From an uncultured Burkholderiales bacterium (GTDB lineage Bacteria; Pseudomonadota; Gammaproteobacteria; Burkholderiales; Burkholderiaceae_C), in NCBI GenBank assembly GCA_903871545.1, contig CAIQHG010000050.1:1-61246 (forward strand): a DNA stretch of 61,246 bases, written 5' to 3'. The stretch's first letter is position 1. Each line of letters begins with the position of its first letter. The position numbers and the translations under genes were made by a program. This document shows positions 42,037-51,250 of the stretch, piece after piece. The notes under the pieces were generated by a model, which worked only from the letters and a program-made list of their open reading frames with translations, searched no databases and had not been told where the DNA came from.

Positions 42037-43611
42037 TTAGTAGAACGTAATTCTGTCGATTTCCTCTTGGCTGGTCAAATGATCTCGGACCATTTGCTCG
42101 GCGGTTTCTCTGAGTAAGCGAGTGCCTCTTTGTTTCGCTGCTTCCTTAATGGCTCTTATAGAAGCGCGAGAGGCAATCATCTCCCTGATCTCATCATCCA
42201 TCACCAAACACTCGCCAATGGCTCGTCTACCTTTGTAGCCGGTTCCCCTGCAACTTTTACAGCCCGCACCGTGGCAGTCGGCGCAAAAAATTCTAATAAG
42301 CCTTTGGGCCACGATGCCGTTGAGCGCGGAGACAAAAGTATAAGGATCCACATCCATGTGCTCAAAGCGGCCTAGCACGTCAAATACATTGTTGGCGTGT
42401 ACGGTAGAGAAGACAAGGTGCCCGGTGAGGGCGGCTTGAACCGCAATTTGAGCTGTTTCTGGATCCCTAATCTCCCCCACCATGATCTTGTCTGGGTCAT
42501 GTCTTAAGATCGACCTCAGTCCCCTTGCGAAACTAAGGCCTTTACGCTCGTTGACAGGTATTTGCAGAACCCCTGGCACTTGGTACTCAACGGGATCTTC
42601 AATGGTGATGATTTTTGATTTACCGTCGTTGATCTCGGAAATAGCGGCGTAAAGGGTTGTTGTTTTACCGCTTCCAGTGGGCCCAGTTAAAAGCAGCATA
42701 CCGTGGGGTTTTGCTGCCAGCGAGCGAATCACAGCCATGGGCTGGGCATCAAAGCCTAGAAAGTCGAGCGTGAGACCAGATAGCTGATCGCTTAGGTGCT
42801 CTTTATCAAGAATACGGATGACTGCATCTTCACCGAAAACGCTTGGCATGATGGAGACCCTGAAATCTATGTTGCGGTCTCTAATTCTTGCTTTAAAGCG
42901 TCCGTCCTGAGGCGTTCTTCTCTCCGTGATGTCGAGCTCAGCCATCACTTTAACTCTGGAGATGGCTTGCTCATTGAGCTCAGCCCCTGGCACGCGGGCT
43001 GCTTCAATGATTACACCGTCTATTCTGTACTTAACGACCAATCCGCCCGCAGAGGCCTCTAAGTGAATATCGGAGGCTCCCGCTCCAAGCGCGTCAAAAA
43101 GTGTTGAGTTAATAAGCTTAATAACGGGGCTATGGGTCTCATCGATTCGGGCCAGTGAAATCTCCTCCACCCCTGTTTGCCGATCTAGGGTCGAAAATTC
43201 CTCCCCCATCACCCCTGACAAAGCAGTTTTACCCATTTCAAAATGCTTAAATGCGCCGACCAACTCGGACTCCAGCACAAGAAATCTTTGATCGATTAAG
43301 ATCCCAACCGAGTCGGCCCATTTTTGGAGCGTCTCATCCGTTGGGTCGCAAAAGAGCATTCCCAGGTCTCCCCCCTTTTGCACAACCAGCGCCATTACCC
43401 GTTGGCACTCGCTAAGGGGGAGCCGCTCAAAATCTGCCTCAATACTGGAGTAAGAGCCAACCGAGAGCACTGGATAAAAAAACGTGGCTCCCAAGGCGTT
43501 CAATATCTCTGTACCTGACAGACCCGTTTGACTTTGCAACACAGCATCAAACGTTTTGTTATTGGCCTTAGCTAACTGTCTAGCTTGAATAACTTCAGAG
43601 GTGTTAAACAT
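42037..43611 (-). CDS. gspE: GspE/PilB-type secretion ATPase
   Basis: This 524-residue ATPase powers pseudopilus assembly. It has the GspE N-terminal domain (VLQSQTGLSGTEILNALG), N2 domain, Walker A GPTGSGKTTT, Asp box TIEDPVEY, Walker B MVGEIRDPETA, His box STVHAN, and the four-Cys zinc knob CADCHGAGCKSCRG. It is the only ATPase of the cluster; no PilT-like retraction ATPase is here. It converges with the secretin gene and follows a GtrA gene by 34 bases at the end of a minus-strand run, an unusual place for it. Confidence 0.95.
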   Translation of the reverse strand: MFNTSEVIQARQLAKANNKTFDAVLQSQTGLSGTEILNALGATFFYPVLSVGSYSSIEADFERLPLSECQRVMALVVQKGGDLGMLFCDPTDETLQKWADSVGILIDQRFLVLESELVGAFKHFEMGKTALSGVMGEEFSTLDRQTGVEEISLARIDETHSPVIKLINSTLFDALGAGASDIHLEASAGGLVVKYRIDGVIIEAARVPGAELNEQAISRVKVMAELDITERRTPQDGRFKARIRDRNIDFRVSIMPSVFGEDAVIRILDKEHLSDQLSGLTLDFLGFDAQPMAVIRSLAAKPHGMLLLTGPTGSGKTTTLYAAISEINDGKSKIITIEDPVEYQVPGVLQIPVNERKGLSFARGLRSILRHDPDKIMVGEIRDPETAQIAVQAALTGHLVFSTVHANNVFDVLGRFEHMDVDPYTFVSALNGIVAQRLIRIFCADCHGAGCKSCRGTGYKGRRAIGECLVMDDEIREMIASRASIRAIKEAAKQRGTRLLRETAEQMVRDHLTSQEEIDRITFY

Positions 43612-43645
43612 ATGTGGTAGGTCTTAGCAGGGGGGAGCGCAACAT

Positions 43646-44032
43646 TTAGCGGTAAACCCAATACCTTGCAATTACAAAATTCATCACTGGCATCAGTAAT
43701 TCAACACAGATTTTTGCAGCAGTTTCATTTGTTTGGTAGTCTATCAAAGCGTTGATTAGGACAGTGGAGACAGTGGTCGTGAATACCCATAATAAAGTGT
43801 ATTTCCAACTTGTTTTCAGCCACTCTTTAAATAATTGTGGTTTTGAGAATGTCCACAGATAATTCCCACTGTAAGCGGTGAGTGCACCAGAAAATCTGGC
43901 GAGCGTGTTGGCAAAAAAAAGCTCCACCTGCAAATGCCTAGCTATTGTGAAAACGCCCACATCCACGCCTAGGGAGAGCATGCCAACGGTTGCGTACTTT
44001 AATACTTGTTTTATGAGAGCGGTATTAACCAT
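43646..44032 (-). CDS. GtrA-family membrane protein
   Basis: The 128 residues (ATG 44032, five bases after the previous stop; an ATG further upstream at 44065 would overlap it) form four membrane helices: QVLKYATVGMLSLGVDVGVF, FFANTLARFSGALTAYSGNY, WKYTLLWVFTTTVSTVLINAL and KICVELLMPVMNFVIARYWV. This is the GtrA/DPMS TMD3 layout, proteins thought to help move lipid-linked sugars across the inner membrane. With the upstream GT-C-like gene it suggests glycosylation or polysaccharide assembly at the periplasmic face. Confidence 0.85.
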   Translation of the reverse strand: MVNTALIKQVLKYATVGMLSLGVDVGVFTIARHLQVELFFANTLARFSGALTAYSGNYLWTFSKPQLFKEWLKTSWKYTLLWVFTTTVSTVLINALIDYQTNETAAKICVELLMPVMNFVIARYWVYR

Positions 44033-44037
44033 TGGTA

Positions 44038-46728
44038 CTATTTTACAGAAACTCGCTTTGACCACTGATTACTTGGAAACTCTGTGAGTAGCCTAGTGCG
44101 AGTTGCCTCGGCATTGCTAAGCTCGCCCTTTTGCTCCTCGATGATCGCTTGAGTATAAAGGGCCTCAGGTAGCCAAAAGCCTTTGAAGTTTGAGGTGAGC
44201 TCTTTGTAATGAGCCAAGGATATTTCTTTTTTGTTTGCCAGTTCATAGGCTTTAGCAGCCCAAAATAATGCTTCCTCTTTTTTGGCATTTGATTTTCTGC
44301 CCTCATAGGCCAAATCAAACTGCGCTGCAGCCTCCAGGTTTTGATTCGCTCGCATCAAAGCCCATGCATCGGTGTACAGGCGCTCTGGATTGTGAACATA
44401 AAACCATCGGCCAAGTAATACGAGCGCAATCGGCCATACTAAGCTGTAAGCATTCCAGTTGGTTGGCCACGCCTGTAGGACGGCTTCGCCTTGCGCCATT
44501 GAGTCAACGGCTTTATGTTCTTTTTCTTTTTCTTTTTCTTGATCTTGTTTTTTTAATACTTGCGCTATTTTTCTGCGCCCAATCCAGCCCTTAGCGTCAA
44601 GGACGATTAAAAGGGCCAAGAGGCTTAGACCAATGAATGTTGCTACTCCTGCGACCGTGCCCACTGCCGTATCTGTGTACTCAAGCCTGACATTTTGCTC
44701 CTGGGGGATCACAAGCATAAACCCAGGTCCAGCCAAAAACATTTCTCCCTTTGACGCCAAATGCCATTTCGGATGCCAAGCAAACCGCACCAAATGTGGC
44801 ACCCCAATTTGATTGGTTGTCCAGCTAATCGATTCTCTGGTGATTGATATCGAATCGATCTGCACGGGTGATTTAGGCTCCTCGAAAGAGATTTTCCCGT
44901 TATCGGAAAACACTGGTAGCTCTTTGTCAAATCGTGATCTGTTTTTAAACCACTGAAAACTCTCTTCAAACCAGTTTTTTTTCGGATACCACTTAATGGG
45001 GCGATCAAGGGTATCGACTAAATGGGTATTAAAGCTATTTAGATTAAATACGTGAAAAGGCACCGCACTGGCTGACTCTGTAAAGTTTTTATTATTCTTA
45101 AATGCATCAAGCGTAGCTTGATTTCTAATGAGTACCTGGTTTGAGTAGAGGAAATTCATGTGCTTAACCGCAAACTCTAGATCAAGACTTGCGCTTGGGA
45201 AGCGGGCCAGTGGAGAGGACGGATGAGTGGAGACTTCGCTTTGCAATTGATAGATGGCGGGGCTAACCACAGCCGACTCCATGTACAGGCCCTCCAAAAC
45301 GGGTCGGCCGCGCAAGAACATGGGAAGCGCCTCAAGCGCGCGCGTCGAGCCGATATCATTGTTGGCGGGGTCATGCTCGAACAGTAATCTGGGGCTCTCC
45401 TTTTGACCCCTTAGCATGGGAAAAAGGGTGGTTAACTGATTCCACTGGGGCTTTGTCTCCAAACCACTATGGTTCCACAAGCCCCAATCGGGCACGAGCG
45501 TAAGGTGAGTGCTTATCCAACCAAGGTAGAAGACTGCAGTGCTACAACATATGAAATACAACCCGAGTCGAGAAAGAATTGTCAAAGGCTTTAAAAGCCG
45601 CTCCAGCGCAACTCCCCAAATCCAAGCGCCTGCGACTCCCCCGTAAAGCCACACGAACGGGAAAAACCGAATATTAGCCAGCCCAATTGCACTACCGGCC
45701 AAATAACCCACGGCGCCCAGTAATGCCGAGCATCCCAAAAAATAAGCATACCGCAGTGTGTTATCTAAAGAATCATTAAGTGGATAACGTTTTTTTAATG
45801 TGGGGATCCAGCGCATTGCTCCGTGAGCAATTAAGCCAAGCAGTGAAGCAACTATAAGCGGGAGAACTGCAGGTGGCGCAAAATCCCACAGGTTTTCAAC
45901 TTGAAATAAAGCGTCATTGGGGATGGTGAGCGAATGCATCTCGATCATCGGTAATAGCCAACCGCAAAGCATTAAAAAAGCTAGCCCGTGGCCCAAGCAA
46001 AGTAGCTTCAGATTTTGAAGGAATTTGGTGCGATCAAATAAGAATGCACCGCTCGCGAATCCTGTTATCAAAAGGGCGAATCCGTTTGAAAAGCCAGTGA
46101 GGGCTTCCAGTAAAGCGACTACCCACCAGTGCTTACCCGTTTGAATCACCCTTACCCAAGTCATGAGGGTTAAGATACTAAAAAACGCTCCATAACTTTG
46201 GGTAAACTCACCCGCAAGAGTTGACATTAAGTTCCCTCCCCAAAGGGAGTTTTGCTCATGAAGCAAAAAGGCGAGCGTGGCAAGTGTGCCCCAAAGCGCT
46301 AGACGCCTGGCCTGCTTTAAGATGTAAACACTTCCCACCCAAACCGCACCGGGCAGGAGCATAGCGGCCGCAAACATTCCGATCTTCATTGCAGGCGCAA
46401 ACGCAATGAACTGTGCAAGCGCAGCGATGGTGATGAAAGCAAAAGGAAAATAATAAGATAGAAAGGAGAAACCAGCAAAAACCTCCGGCATCCAAGAGGT
46501 GATGTGCCCGCTTGGCAAGATCTCCTTCGCATACAAATAAGCGTATAGGAGGTGTGAGGCGGCGTCTCCGCCCGTGGCTAAATTAGTTGATAACAAAAAC
46601 TGAATACCCAGGAGAGATGCGATTACCCAGGCAAAACCCAGTATGACAATTAGATCAAGGGCAAGAAAATAAATTCGTTTAACTAAGAGGGAATTTATAG
46701 TTTTGGTTGTGTGGGCTTGAGCGTACAT
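44038..46728 (-). CDS. Large polytopic membrane protein, GT-C-like, with C-terminal TPR region
   Basis: The 896 residues include about a dozen membrane helices in the first ~400, beginning with LDLIVILGFAWVIASLLGIQF. An acidic motif ATGGDAASHLLYAYLYAKEI lies in the first outer loop, the usual place of the catalytic Asp in GT-C glycosyltransferases. A periplasmic domain (~420-665), two more helices (~665-770, separated by a Lys/Glu-rich loop), and a short TPR-like tail (ALMRANQNLEAAAQFDLAYE ... EISLAHYKELTSNFKG) follow. The exact family is not recognised; a lipid-linked sugar transferase is inferred from the topology and the GtrA neighbour. Confidence 0.65.
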   Translation of the reverse strand: MYAQAHTTKTINSLLVKRIYFLALDLIVILGFAWVIASLLGIQFLLSTNLATGGDAASHLLYAYLYAKEILPSGHITSWMPEVFAGFSFLSYYFPFAFITIAALAQFIAFAPAMKIGMFAAAMLLPGAVWVGSVYILKQARRLALWGTLATLAFLLHEQNSLWGGNLMSTLAGEFTQSYGAFFSILTLMTWVRVIQTGKHWWVVALLEALTGFSNGFALLITGFASGAFLFDRTKFLQNLKLLCLGHGLAFLMLCGWLLPMIEMHSLTIPNDALFQVENLWDFAPPAVLPLIVASLLGLIAHGAMRWIPTLKKRYPLNDSLDNTLRYAYFLGCSALLGAVGYLAGSAIGLANIRFFPFVWLYGGVAGAWIWGVALERLLKPLTILSRLGLYFICCSTAVFYLGWISTHLTLVPDWGLWNHSGLETKPQWNQLTTLFPMLRGQKESPRLLFEHDPANNDIGSTRALEALPMFLRGRPVLEGLYMESAVVSPAIYQLQSEVSTHPSSPLARFPSASLDLEFAVKHMNFLYSNQVLIRNQATLDAFKNNKNFTESASAVPFHVFNLNSFNTHLVDTLDRPIKWYPKKNWFEESFQWFKNRSRFDKELPVFSDNGKISFEEPKSPVQIDSISITRESISWTTNQIGVPHLVRFAWHPKWHLASKGEMFLAGPGFMLVIPQEQNVRLEYTDTAVGTVAGVATFIGLSLLALLIVLDAKGWIGRRKIAQVLKKQDQEKEKEKEHKAVDSMAQGEAVLQAWPTNWNAYSLVWPIALVLLGRWFYVHNPERLYTDAWALMRANQNLEAAAQFDLAYEGRKSNAKKEEALFWAAKAYELANKKEISLAHYKELTSNFKGFWLPEALYTQAIIEEQKGELSNAEATRTRLLTEFPSNQWSKRVSVK

Positions 46729-46733
46729 AAAGA

Positions 46734-47561
46734 CTACACATTCAGTTTTGAATCAATAGTGCGTTTAAAGAAGTTTTTTATAAAAGAAAATAAAACCAAA
46801 GCAAGTCCAAACGAGAGGAACATAGCGCTAATATGCAAAAAGTAGTTTCGTAGAAATACAATAAAAACTGGCAGTTGCTCCGTGCCCCTAGCAACACCGT
46901 CCGGGATGATTTGCAGCTCTAAGGTTTTATTCTCATACTCATGGATCAGCCAAACACCGGTTTGAACGGGACCCGTGTCGAGCGTGATAGGCAGACCTGT
47001 ACTCCAGTCATGTTTGCTTATTGATGGAATTCTAATGTTTTGGCTGATGGGTTGAGTTAATTCATGAATCCCTTGATAGGGATTTGATATTACATAGGTA
47101 AAAAGCAAATCTTTTCGGAGCTCGTTGTCTCTTTTAACTGTAAGTACAGAATTTTGACGGTTAAATTCCAGTGGAACAAATATCCTACCTGGACTAGATC
47201 TCCATGTAAGTTGATAAAACGGGGCACCTGCTTGATCAAAGAAAGCAATCACTACGGGACAGGCTTTTGAAATAACTGAGTTACTCACATTACCTACTAA
47301 GTTACCCTCGGCGCGGTGTCCGGGCTCCAGATAGGCCGACTCACTTGCATTTAAATTAACTTTTACCCACTCCTCATGAGCTCCACCCAGAGACCATGCT
47401 GTTAAGCGGTAAGCGCTTTCGGTACCTGTGTTTTTGATGGAGATAACTTGATTTGTGAAGTCAACTGAAAATCCAACCGTTCCTGCAAATCCTAAGTTGC
47501 AGATTAGGCTAGTTAATAAAAAAAACCAGCATAAATAAGGGCAACGTAAATAAAACTTCAT
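46734..47561 (-). CDS. Exported membrane-anchored protein, unknown
   Basis: This 275-residue protein has a signal peptide (LCWFFLLTSLICNLGFAG), a beta-rich ectodomain of about 210 residues (VGFSVDFTNQVISIKNTGTE, FVPLEFNRQNSVLTVKRD) and one membrane helix near the C-terminus (ISAMFLSFGLALVLFSFIKN) with a basic tail. I do not recognise the family. It is first in the minus-strand run with the GT-C-like gene, GtrA and gspE; only five bases separate it from the next gene. It may be an accessory of the same envelope process. Confidence 0.7.
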   Translation of the reverse strand: MKFYLRCPYLCWFFLLTSLICNLGFAGTVGFSVDFTNQVISIKNTGTESAYRLTAWSLGGAHEEWVKVNLNASESAYLEPGHRAEGNLVGNVSNSVISKACPVVIAFFDQAGAPFYQLTWRSSPGRIFVPLEFNRQNSVLTVKRDNELRKDLLFTYVISNPYQGIHELTQPISQNIRIPSISKHDWSTGLPITLDTGPVQTGVWLIHEYENKTLELQIIPDGVARGTEQLPVFIVFLRNYFLHISAMFLSFGLALVLFSFIKNFFKRTIDSKLNV

Positions 47562-47568
47562 TTTAAGT

Positions 47569-47594
47569 AAAAAACCGCCACAAAGGGCGGTTTT
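47569..47594 (-). terminator. Rho-independent terminator after the Thr/Ala-rich lipoprotein gene
   Basis: Minus strand: AAAACCGCC, loop CTTTGT, GGCGGTTTTTT. A 9-bp stem with GC core and a six-T tract is a strong intrinsic terminator. It follows the lipoprotein stop (47616) by about 22 bases and separates that gene from the run starting at 47561. Confidence 0.85.
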
Positions 47595-47615
47595 AAAACT
47601 TTCTAAAATTTAAAG

Positions 47616-49259
47616 TTATTTGGCGTAGAGCGTAACAGTTCCACCTACAGTAGGAGGGGTACTTGGTTTGCTAACTAAAGTACTGAGCGCCTTAGAAGCC
47701 TGGTTATTATTAGGACACTTTCCTTTAGTAGTTAATGACACTAGACCAAAAGTCACAGTGTTAATTGATGATGAGGTAAGTACTGCTCCAGTGGAAGTAT
47801 CATAGGCACCAATTGTTGTAGCACTACACTGTGAAGCGCTTGTCAAACCAGTGTAACAACCGTCTGTTTCTCCGTTACTAATCGAATTAATATTCATAGC
47901 AACAACTTCGCATGCCTGCGTTGTGTCAAATGTTGTTGAAGTAGAAGTTGAACCTGTTGAACCTGTTGAACCTGAGCTTGAAGCTGCTGTCGTTGTTGTC
48001 GTAGCAGCAACTGTAGTTGTTGTAGCTGCAGCAGTCGTAGTTGTAGGCGCCGCTGTTGTGGTCGTTGTAGTTGTAGTTGTAGTTGTAGTTGTAGTTGTTG
48101 TAGTGGTCGTTGGAGCTGTCGTGACCGCAGTTGCAGCTGCAGTTGTGAGCGCTGTTGATATGTTAGCAGTTGACAACGCAGTTGTAGCAGTAGCAGCAGA
48201 GGCGGCGATGGCTGCAGGAGTGGCGCCTGTGGCTGTAGCAGCAGTGTAGACAGTCTTAGCTGCAGCAGCAAGGGCAGTTGCCTGAATAGCTACATTCAAG
48301 TTTTGGACAGCAAGAGTTGGACTAGCAGCCGCGATTGCCGTGTTGAGAGTTGTATACAAAGTAGAACTGGAGGCTGAAGAACCAATTGTGTTAATTGCAT
48401 TGGATAAGGCAGCTGAGTTGTACTGAATTGCATTCAACGATGTGGTATTGGCAGTTACGTCAATGGCAGTTCCAGCAGTCGTAGAAGCCGTTTTGTAAGC
48501 AGCGGCAATTGAAGTAGCGGATCCCAAAGAATTAGCAGTTGCTGCGTTTCCAATAGTACCTAATGTTTTAGCAATAGCGGCGCCGAACGTCGATATAGGA
48601 GCCACAGTGGTAGAAGCTGCCAATTGGCTTGCAACTAAAGCTGCAACACCAGTAATATTGGCTGAAGCTGCTGCAACCGCTGGGTTGGAGTAGTTTCCGT
48701 TGGTGATGTCAGTTGGCAACACACCTAAAGAGGTGGCTACATTATTTTGAGCAGTTGCTAAGGCTGCGGCTGAAGCTACTGCAGCAGTTGGGGGACTAGC
48801 AACGGAGGGGGGAGTTGAGAAAATTGCTGAGGCAACAACTGTTGTCAAAGGATTAGCAACAATTGCTGAAGTAGAAGTAGGTACAGCTGTTAAAACCGTG
48901 CTGATGGGCAGATTAACTGTAGGATCGTAATCAACTGAAGTTGTCGAACCCAAAGGCAACATTTTTCCAGCACCGGTTGCGGAAATATAAATAGGGGCTG
49001 TACATGAGCTAGGGACGCTAATTGTTCCAGTTCCAGGAGCAGCAGTGGTTCCTATTGTGCCAGTGCCTGTAACACCGTTGGCACAAATAGCTGTCATAGT
49101 CACGCCAATAAATGGACTGTTTCCACCGTCCAATGAGATAGAGTTGTACGCAGTGGATGAAGAACTGCCTGGTCCACATGCAACCAGCGTAACAGCGGCA
49201 ATCACTGATAATGAAACTGCTGCAAGGCTATATTTAGCTCGTTTGTCTAATGCTTTCAA
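47616..49259 (-). CDS. Thr/Ala-rich lipoprotein with polythreonine tract
   Basis: The 547-residue protein has a lipobox (AAVTLVACG). After a short beta-like domain (NSPFIGVTMTAICANGVTGT) comes a very long Ala/Thr/Ser-rich region (~140-370), then a run of about twenty threonines and Thr/Ala repeats (~380-430), a Gly-Ser-Thr linker, and a small C-terminal domain with four Cys (CEVVAMNI, CYTGL, CSATT, CPNNN) likely in disulphides. The plan resembles surface-exposed lipoproteins with a stalk and a terminal binding domain. No family is recognised. The polythreonine part is coded by ACAACT hexamers and could vary in length. Confidence 0.75.
   Translation of the reverse strand: MKALDKRAKYSLAAVSLSVIAAVTLVACGPGSSSSTAYNSISLDGGNSPFIGVTMTAICANGVTGTGTIGTTAAPGTGTISVPSSCTAPIYISATGAGKMLPLGSTTSVDYDPTVNLPISTVLTAVPTSTSAIVANPLTTVVASAIFSTPPSVASPPTAAVASAAALATAQNNVATSLGVLPTDITNGNYSNPAVAAASANITGVAALVASQLAASTTVAPISTFGAAIAKTLGTIGNAATANSLGSATSIAAAYKTASTTAGTAIDVTANTTSLNAIQYNSAALSNAINTIGSSASSSTLYTTLNTAIAAASPTLAVQNLNVAIQATALAAAAKTVYTAATATGATPAAIAASAATATTALSTANISTALTTAAATAVTTAPTTTTTTTTTTTTTTTTTTTAAPTTTTAAATTTTVAATTTTTAASSSGSTGSTGSTSTSTTFDTTQACEVVAMNINSISNGETDGCYTGLTSASQCSATTIGAYDTSTGAVLTSSSINTVTFGLVSLTTKGKCPNNNQASKALSTLVSKPSTPPTVGGTVTLYAK
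48064..48093. repeat. Hexanucleotide tandem repeat (GTTGTA)5
   Basis: Five exact GTTGTA units on the plus strand (TACAAC on the coding strand, read in frame as Thr-Thr codons ACA/ACT) within a longer degenerate tract. Slippage would change the number of threonines by twos without breaking the frame. Confidence 0.9.
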
Positions 49260-49877
49260 CTTGATATCCCCTAAAAAGATTTGGCGTACTCGAATTACTT
49301 ATCGACACGAATTTTGTGAGAATTTTGATAAAATTCAACAAATATTATGTCACACATTAACTATCCCAACAGCGCCGATAGTTGTATTTTGGATAATTAA
49401 TATTAATTTACTTTAAAAGTATTCAATTTTTAATTGAATCGCTATTTTTTTTAGGCAATGCATATTTAACAGTTGTGAATTAAACAACTTACTCAAGCAA
49501 TTCGATATGAATTTCGATATAAATTTTTCCATATTTAAAAAAAATTTAGAAAAAATTCACGCGCTTTAAGCGTTTTTGCCAAATCTCACAAAACCACACA
49601 AAATCACTAATCCACTCATAAAATCCAAACCTTCAAAAACCTTATATCCACTATTTGATGTGACCAGCTTTGTGTATTTATTCTCAAATAAATTTGAGCC
49701 CAACAAAGCAGGGGGGCTTGCTTTTAATTCTTATTTAAAAAGATCTTCTGTTTGGAACTTATACGGGACCTCCCCCTAATCGCCGTCAATAAAACAATAC
49801 ATTACAATATACCTTCATTAATTACAGCCCTTGGGTATACGCCATGCAACGCTGCAACACGAGAGTAGGAGTCCGCA
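49260..49877. other. AT-rich intergenic region before miaB
   Basis: The 618 bases between the divergent lipoprotein and miaB genes are very AT-rich with long A and T runs. One open frame of 67 codons (49576-49779) has no ribosome site and odd composition and is not called. The sequence GAGTAGGAGT directly before miaB is its ribosome site. Confidence 0.5.
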
Positions 49878-51212
49878 ATGGGCCGTAAAGTTTTTATTAA
49901 AACATTCGGCTGCCAAATGAATGAATATGACTCTCAGAAGATGGCCGACGTCTTAGCTATAAGCGATGGTTACGAAACCACTACGGACGTCAACCAAGCC
50001 GATCTAATACTATTTAATACTTGCTCAGTGCGTGAGAAAGCACAAGAGAAAGTATTCTCTGACTTGGGCCGAGTCAAGCACTTAAAGAAAAAGGGTGTCC
50101 AAATAGGCGTGGGCGGATGCGTAGCCAGTCAAGAAGGGGCGAGTATCATTGAGCGAGCCCCCTATGTAGACGTGGTATTCGGTCCGCAGACCCTACACCG
50201 TTTGCCTGAATTACTAAAAGCGCGCTCTAACTCCAAAAAACCACAGGTGGATATCAGCTTTCCTGAAATTGAAAAGTTTGACCACCTCCCACCCGCACAA
50301 ACCAAAGGTGCCTCAGCCTTTGTGAGCATCATGGAGGGGTGCTCCAAGTACTGTAGCTATTGTGTTGTGCCCTACACAAGGGGCGAGGAAGTTAACCGAC
50401 CTCTTGACGATGTTCTTACTGAAGTAGCCGGCTTAGTTGCCCAAGGGGTTAAAGAAATAAATCTCCTGGGTCAAAACGTAAACGCTTACCGAGGCGTTAT
50501 GGGTGATACGACTGAAATTGCGGATTTTGCCCTCTTGCTCGAATACATTGCAGCCATTCCGGGTATCGAGCGTTTGAGATACACAACCAGTCACCCAAAC
50601 GAGTTCACGCCCTGGCTCATTGAGGCTTACGCCCGGATCCCGCAGTTGGTCAGTCACTTACACTTGCCCGTCCAACACGGTAGCGACAAAATCCTAATGG
50701 CCATGAAGCGCGGATACACTGCGCTAGAGTACAAGAGCACCATTCGCAAACTCCGTGCAGTCAGGCCTAATTTAGCCCTAAGCTCAGATTTTATTGTTGG
50801 GTTTCCGGGTGAGACCGATCAAGATTTTGATCAACTCATGAAACTTATTACCGATACTGGGTTTGATGCTTCCTTCTCCTTCATCTTTAGTCCTCGCCCA
50901 GGCACTCCTGCGGCAAACTTAGAGGACACCACCCCGCATGAAGTGAAGCTAAAAAGGCTACAACACCTACAAGCCACAATTGAAGAGAATGTTGCAAAAA
51001 TCAGCCACAGCATGCTCGGATCTATACAACGCATACTTGTTGAGGGCCCATCCCGCAAAGATGCAACAGAGTTGATGGGACGCACAGAGTGCAACCGTAT
51101 TGTGAATTTCGCTGCGGGTCCAAACCCGCAGCGATTAACGGGACAACTGCTGGACGTGAAAATTACTCTCGCATTGCCTCATTCTCTCAGGGGGGAACTG
51201 GTTATCGGCTAA
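49878..51212 (+). CDS. miaB: tRNA-2-methylthio-N6-isopentenyladenosine synthase MiaB
   Basis: MiaB is a radical-SAM enzyme that adds the methylthio group to i6A37 of tRNAs reading UNN codons. The 444 residues contain the UPF0004 domain with three Cys for the auxiliary cluster ([30 protein letters not shown]), the radical-SAM motif [15 protein letters not shown], and the C-terminal TRAM domain ([20 protein letters not shown]). Length and order are normal. The phoH/ybeY genes that often follow miaB are absent here. Confidence 0.97.
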   Translation: MGRKVFIKTFGCQMNEYDSQKMADVLAISDGYETTTDVNQADLILFNTCSVREKAQEKVFSDLGRVKHLKKKGVQIGVGGCVASQEGASIIERAPYVDVVFGPQTLHRLPELLKARSNSKKPQVDISFPEIEKFDHLPPAQTKGASAFVSIMEGCSKYCSYCVVPYTRGEEVNRPLDDVLTEVAGLVAQGVKEINLLGQNVNAYRGVMGDTTEIADFALLLEYIAAIPGIERLRYTTSHPNEFTPWLIEAYARIPQLVSHLHLPVQHGSDKILMAMKRGYTALEYKSTIRKLRAVRPNLALSSDFIVGFPGETDQDFDQLMKLITDTGFDASFSFIFSPRPGTPAANLEDTTPHEVKLKRLQHLQATIEENVAKISHSMLGSIQRILVEGPSRKDATELMGRTECNRIVNFAAGPNPQRLTGQLLDVKITLALPHSLRGELVIG

Positions 51213-51250
51213 CTTCGCTTAGGTAATTGCTGCCTCCCTTCGGGTCAGCT

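Noticed and set aside
47923..48249. Valine-rich open frame of 108 codons on the plus strand
   Set aside because: It is the complement of the Thr/Ala hexamer region of the lipoprotein gene and has no independent support.
49576..49779. 67-codon open frame before miaB
   Set aside because: No ribosome site, unusual composition and AT-rich non-coding look; could be a tiny gene but not supportable.
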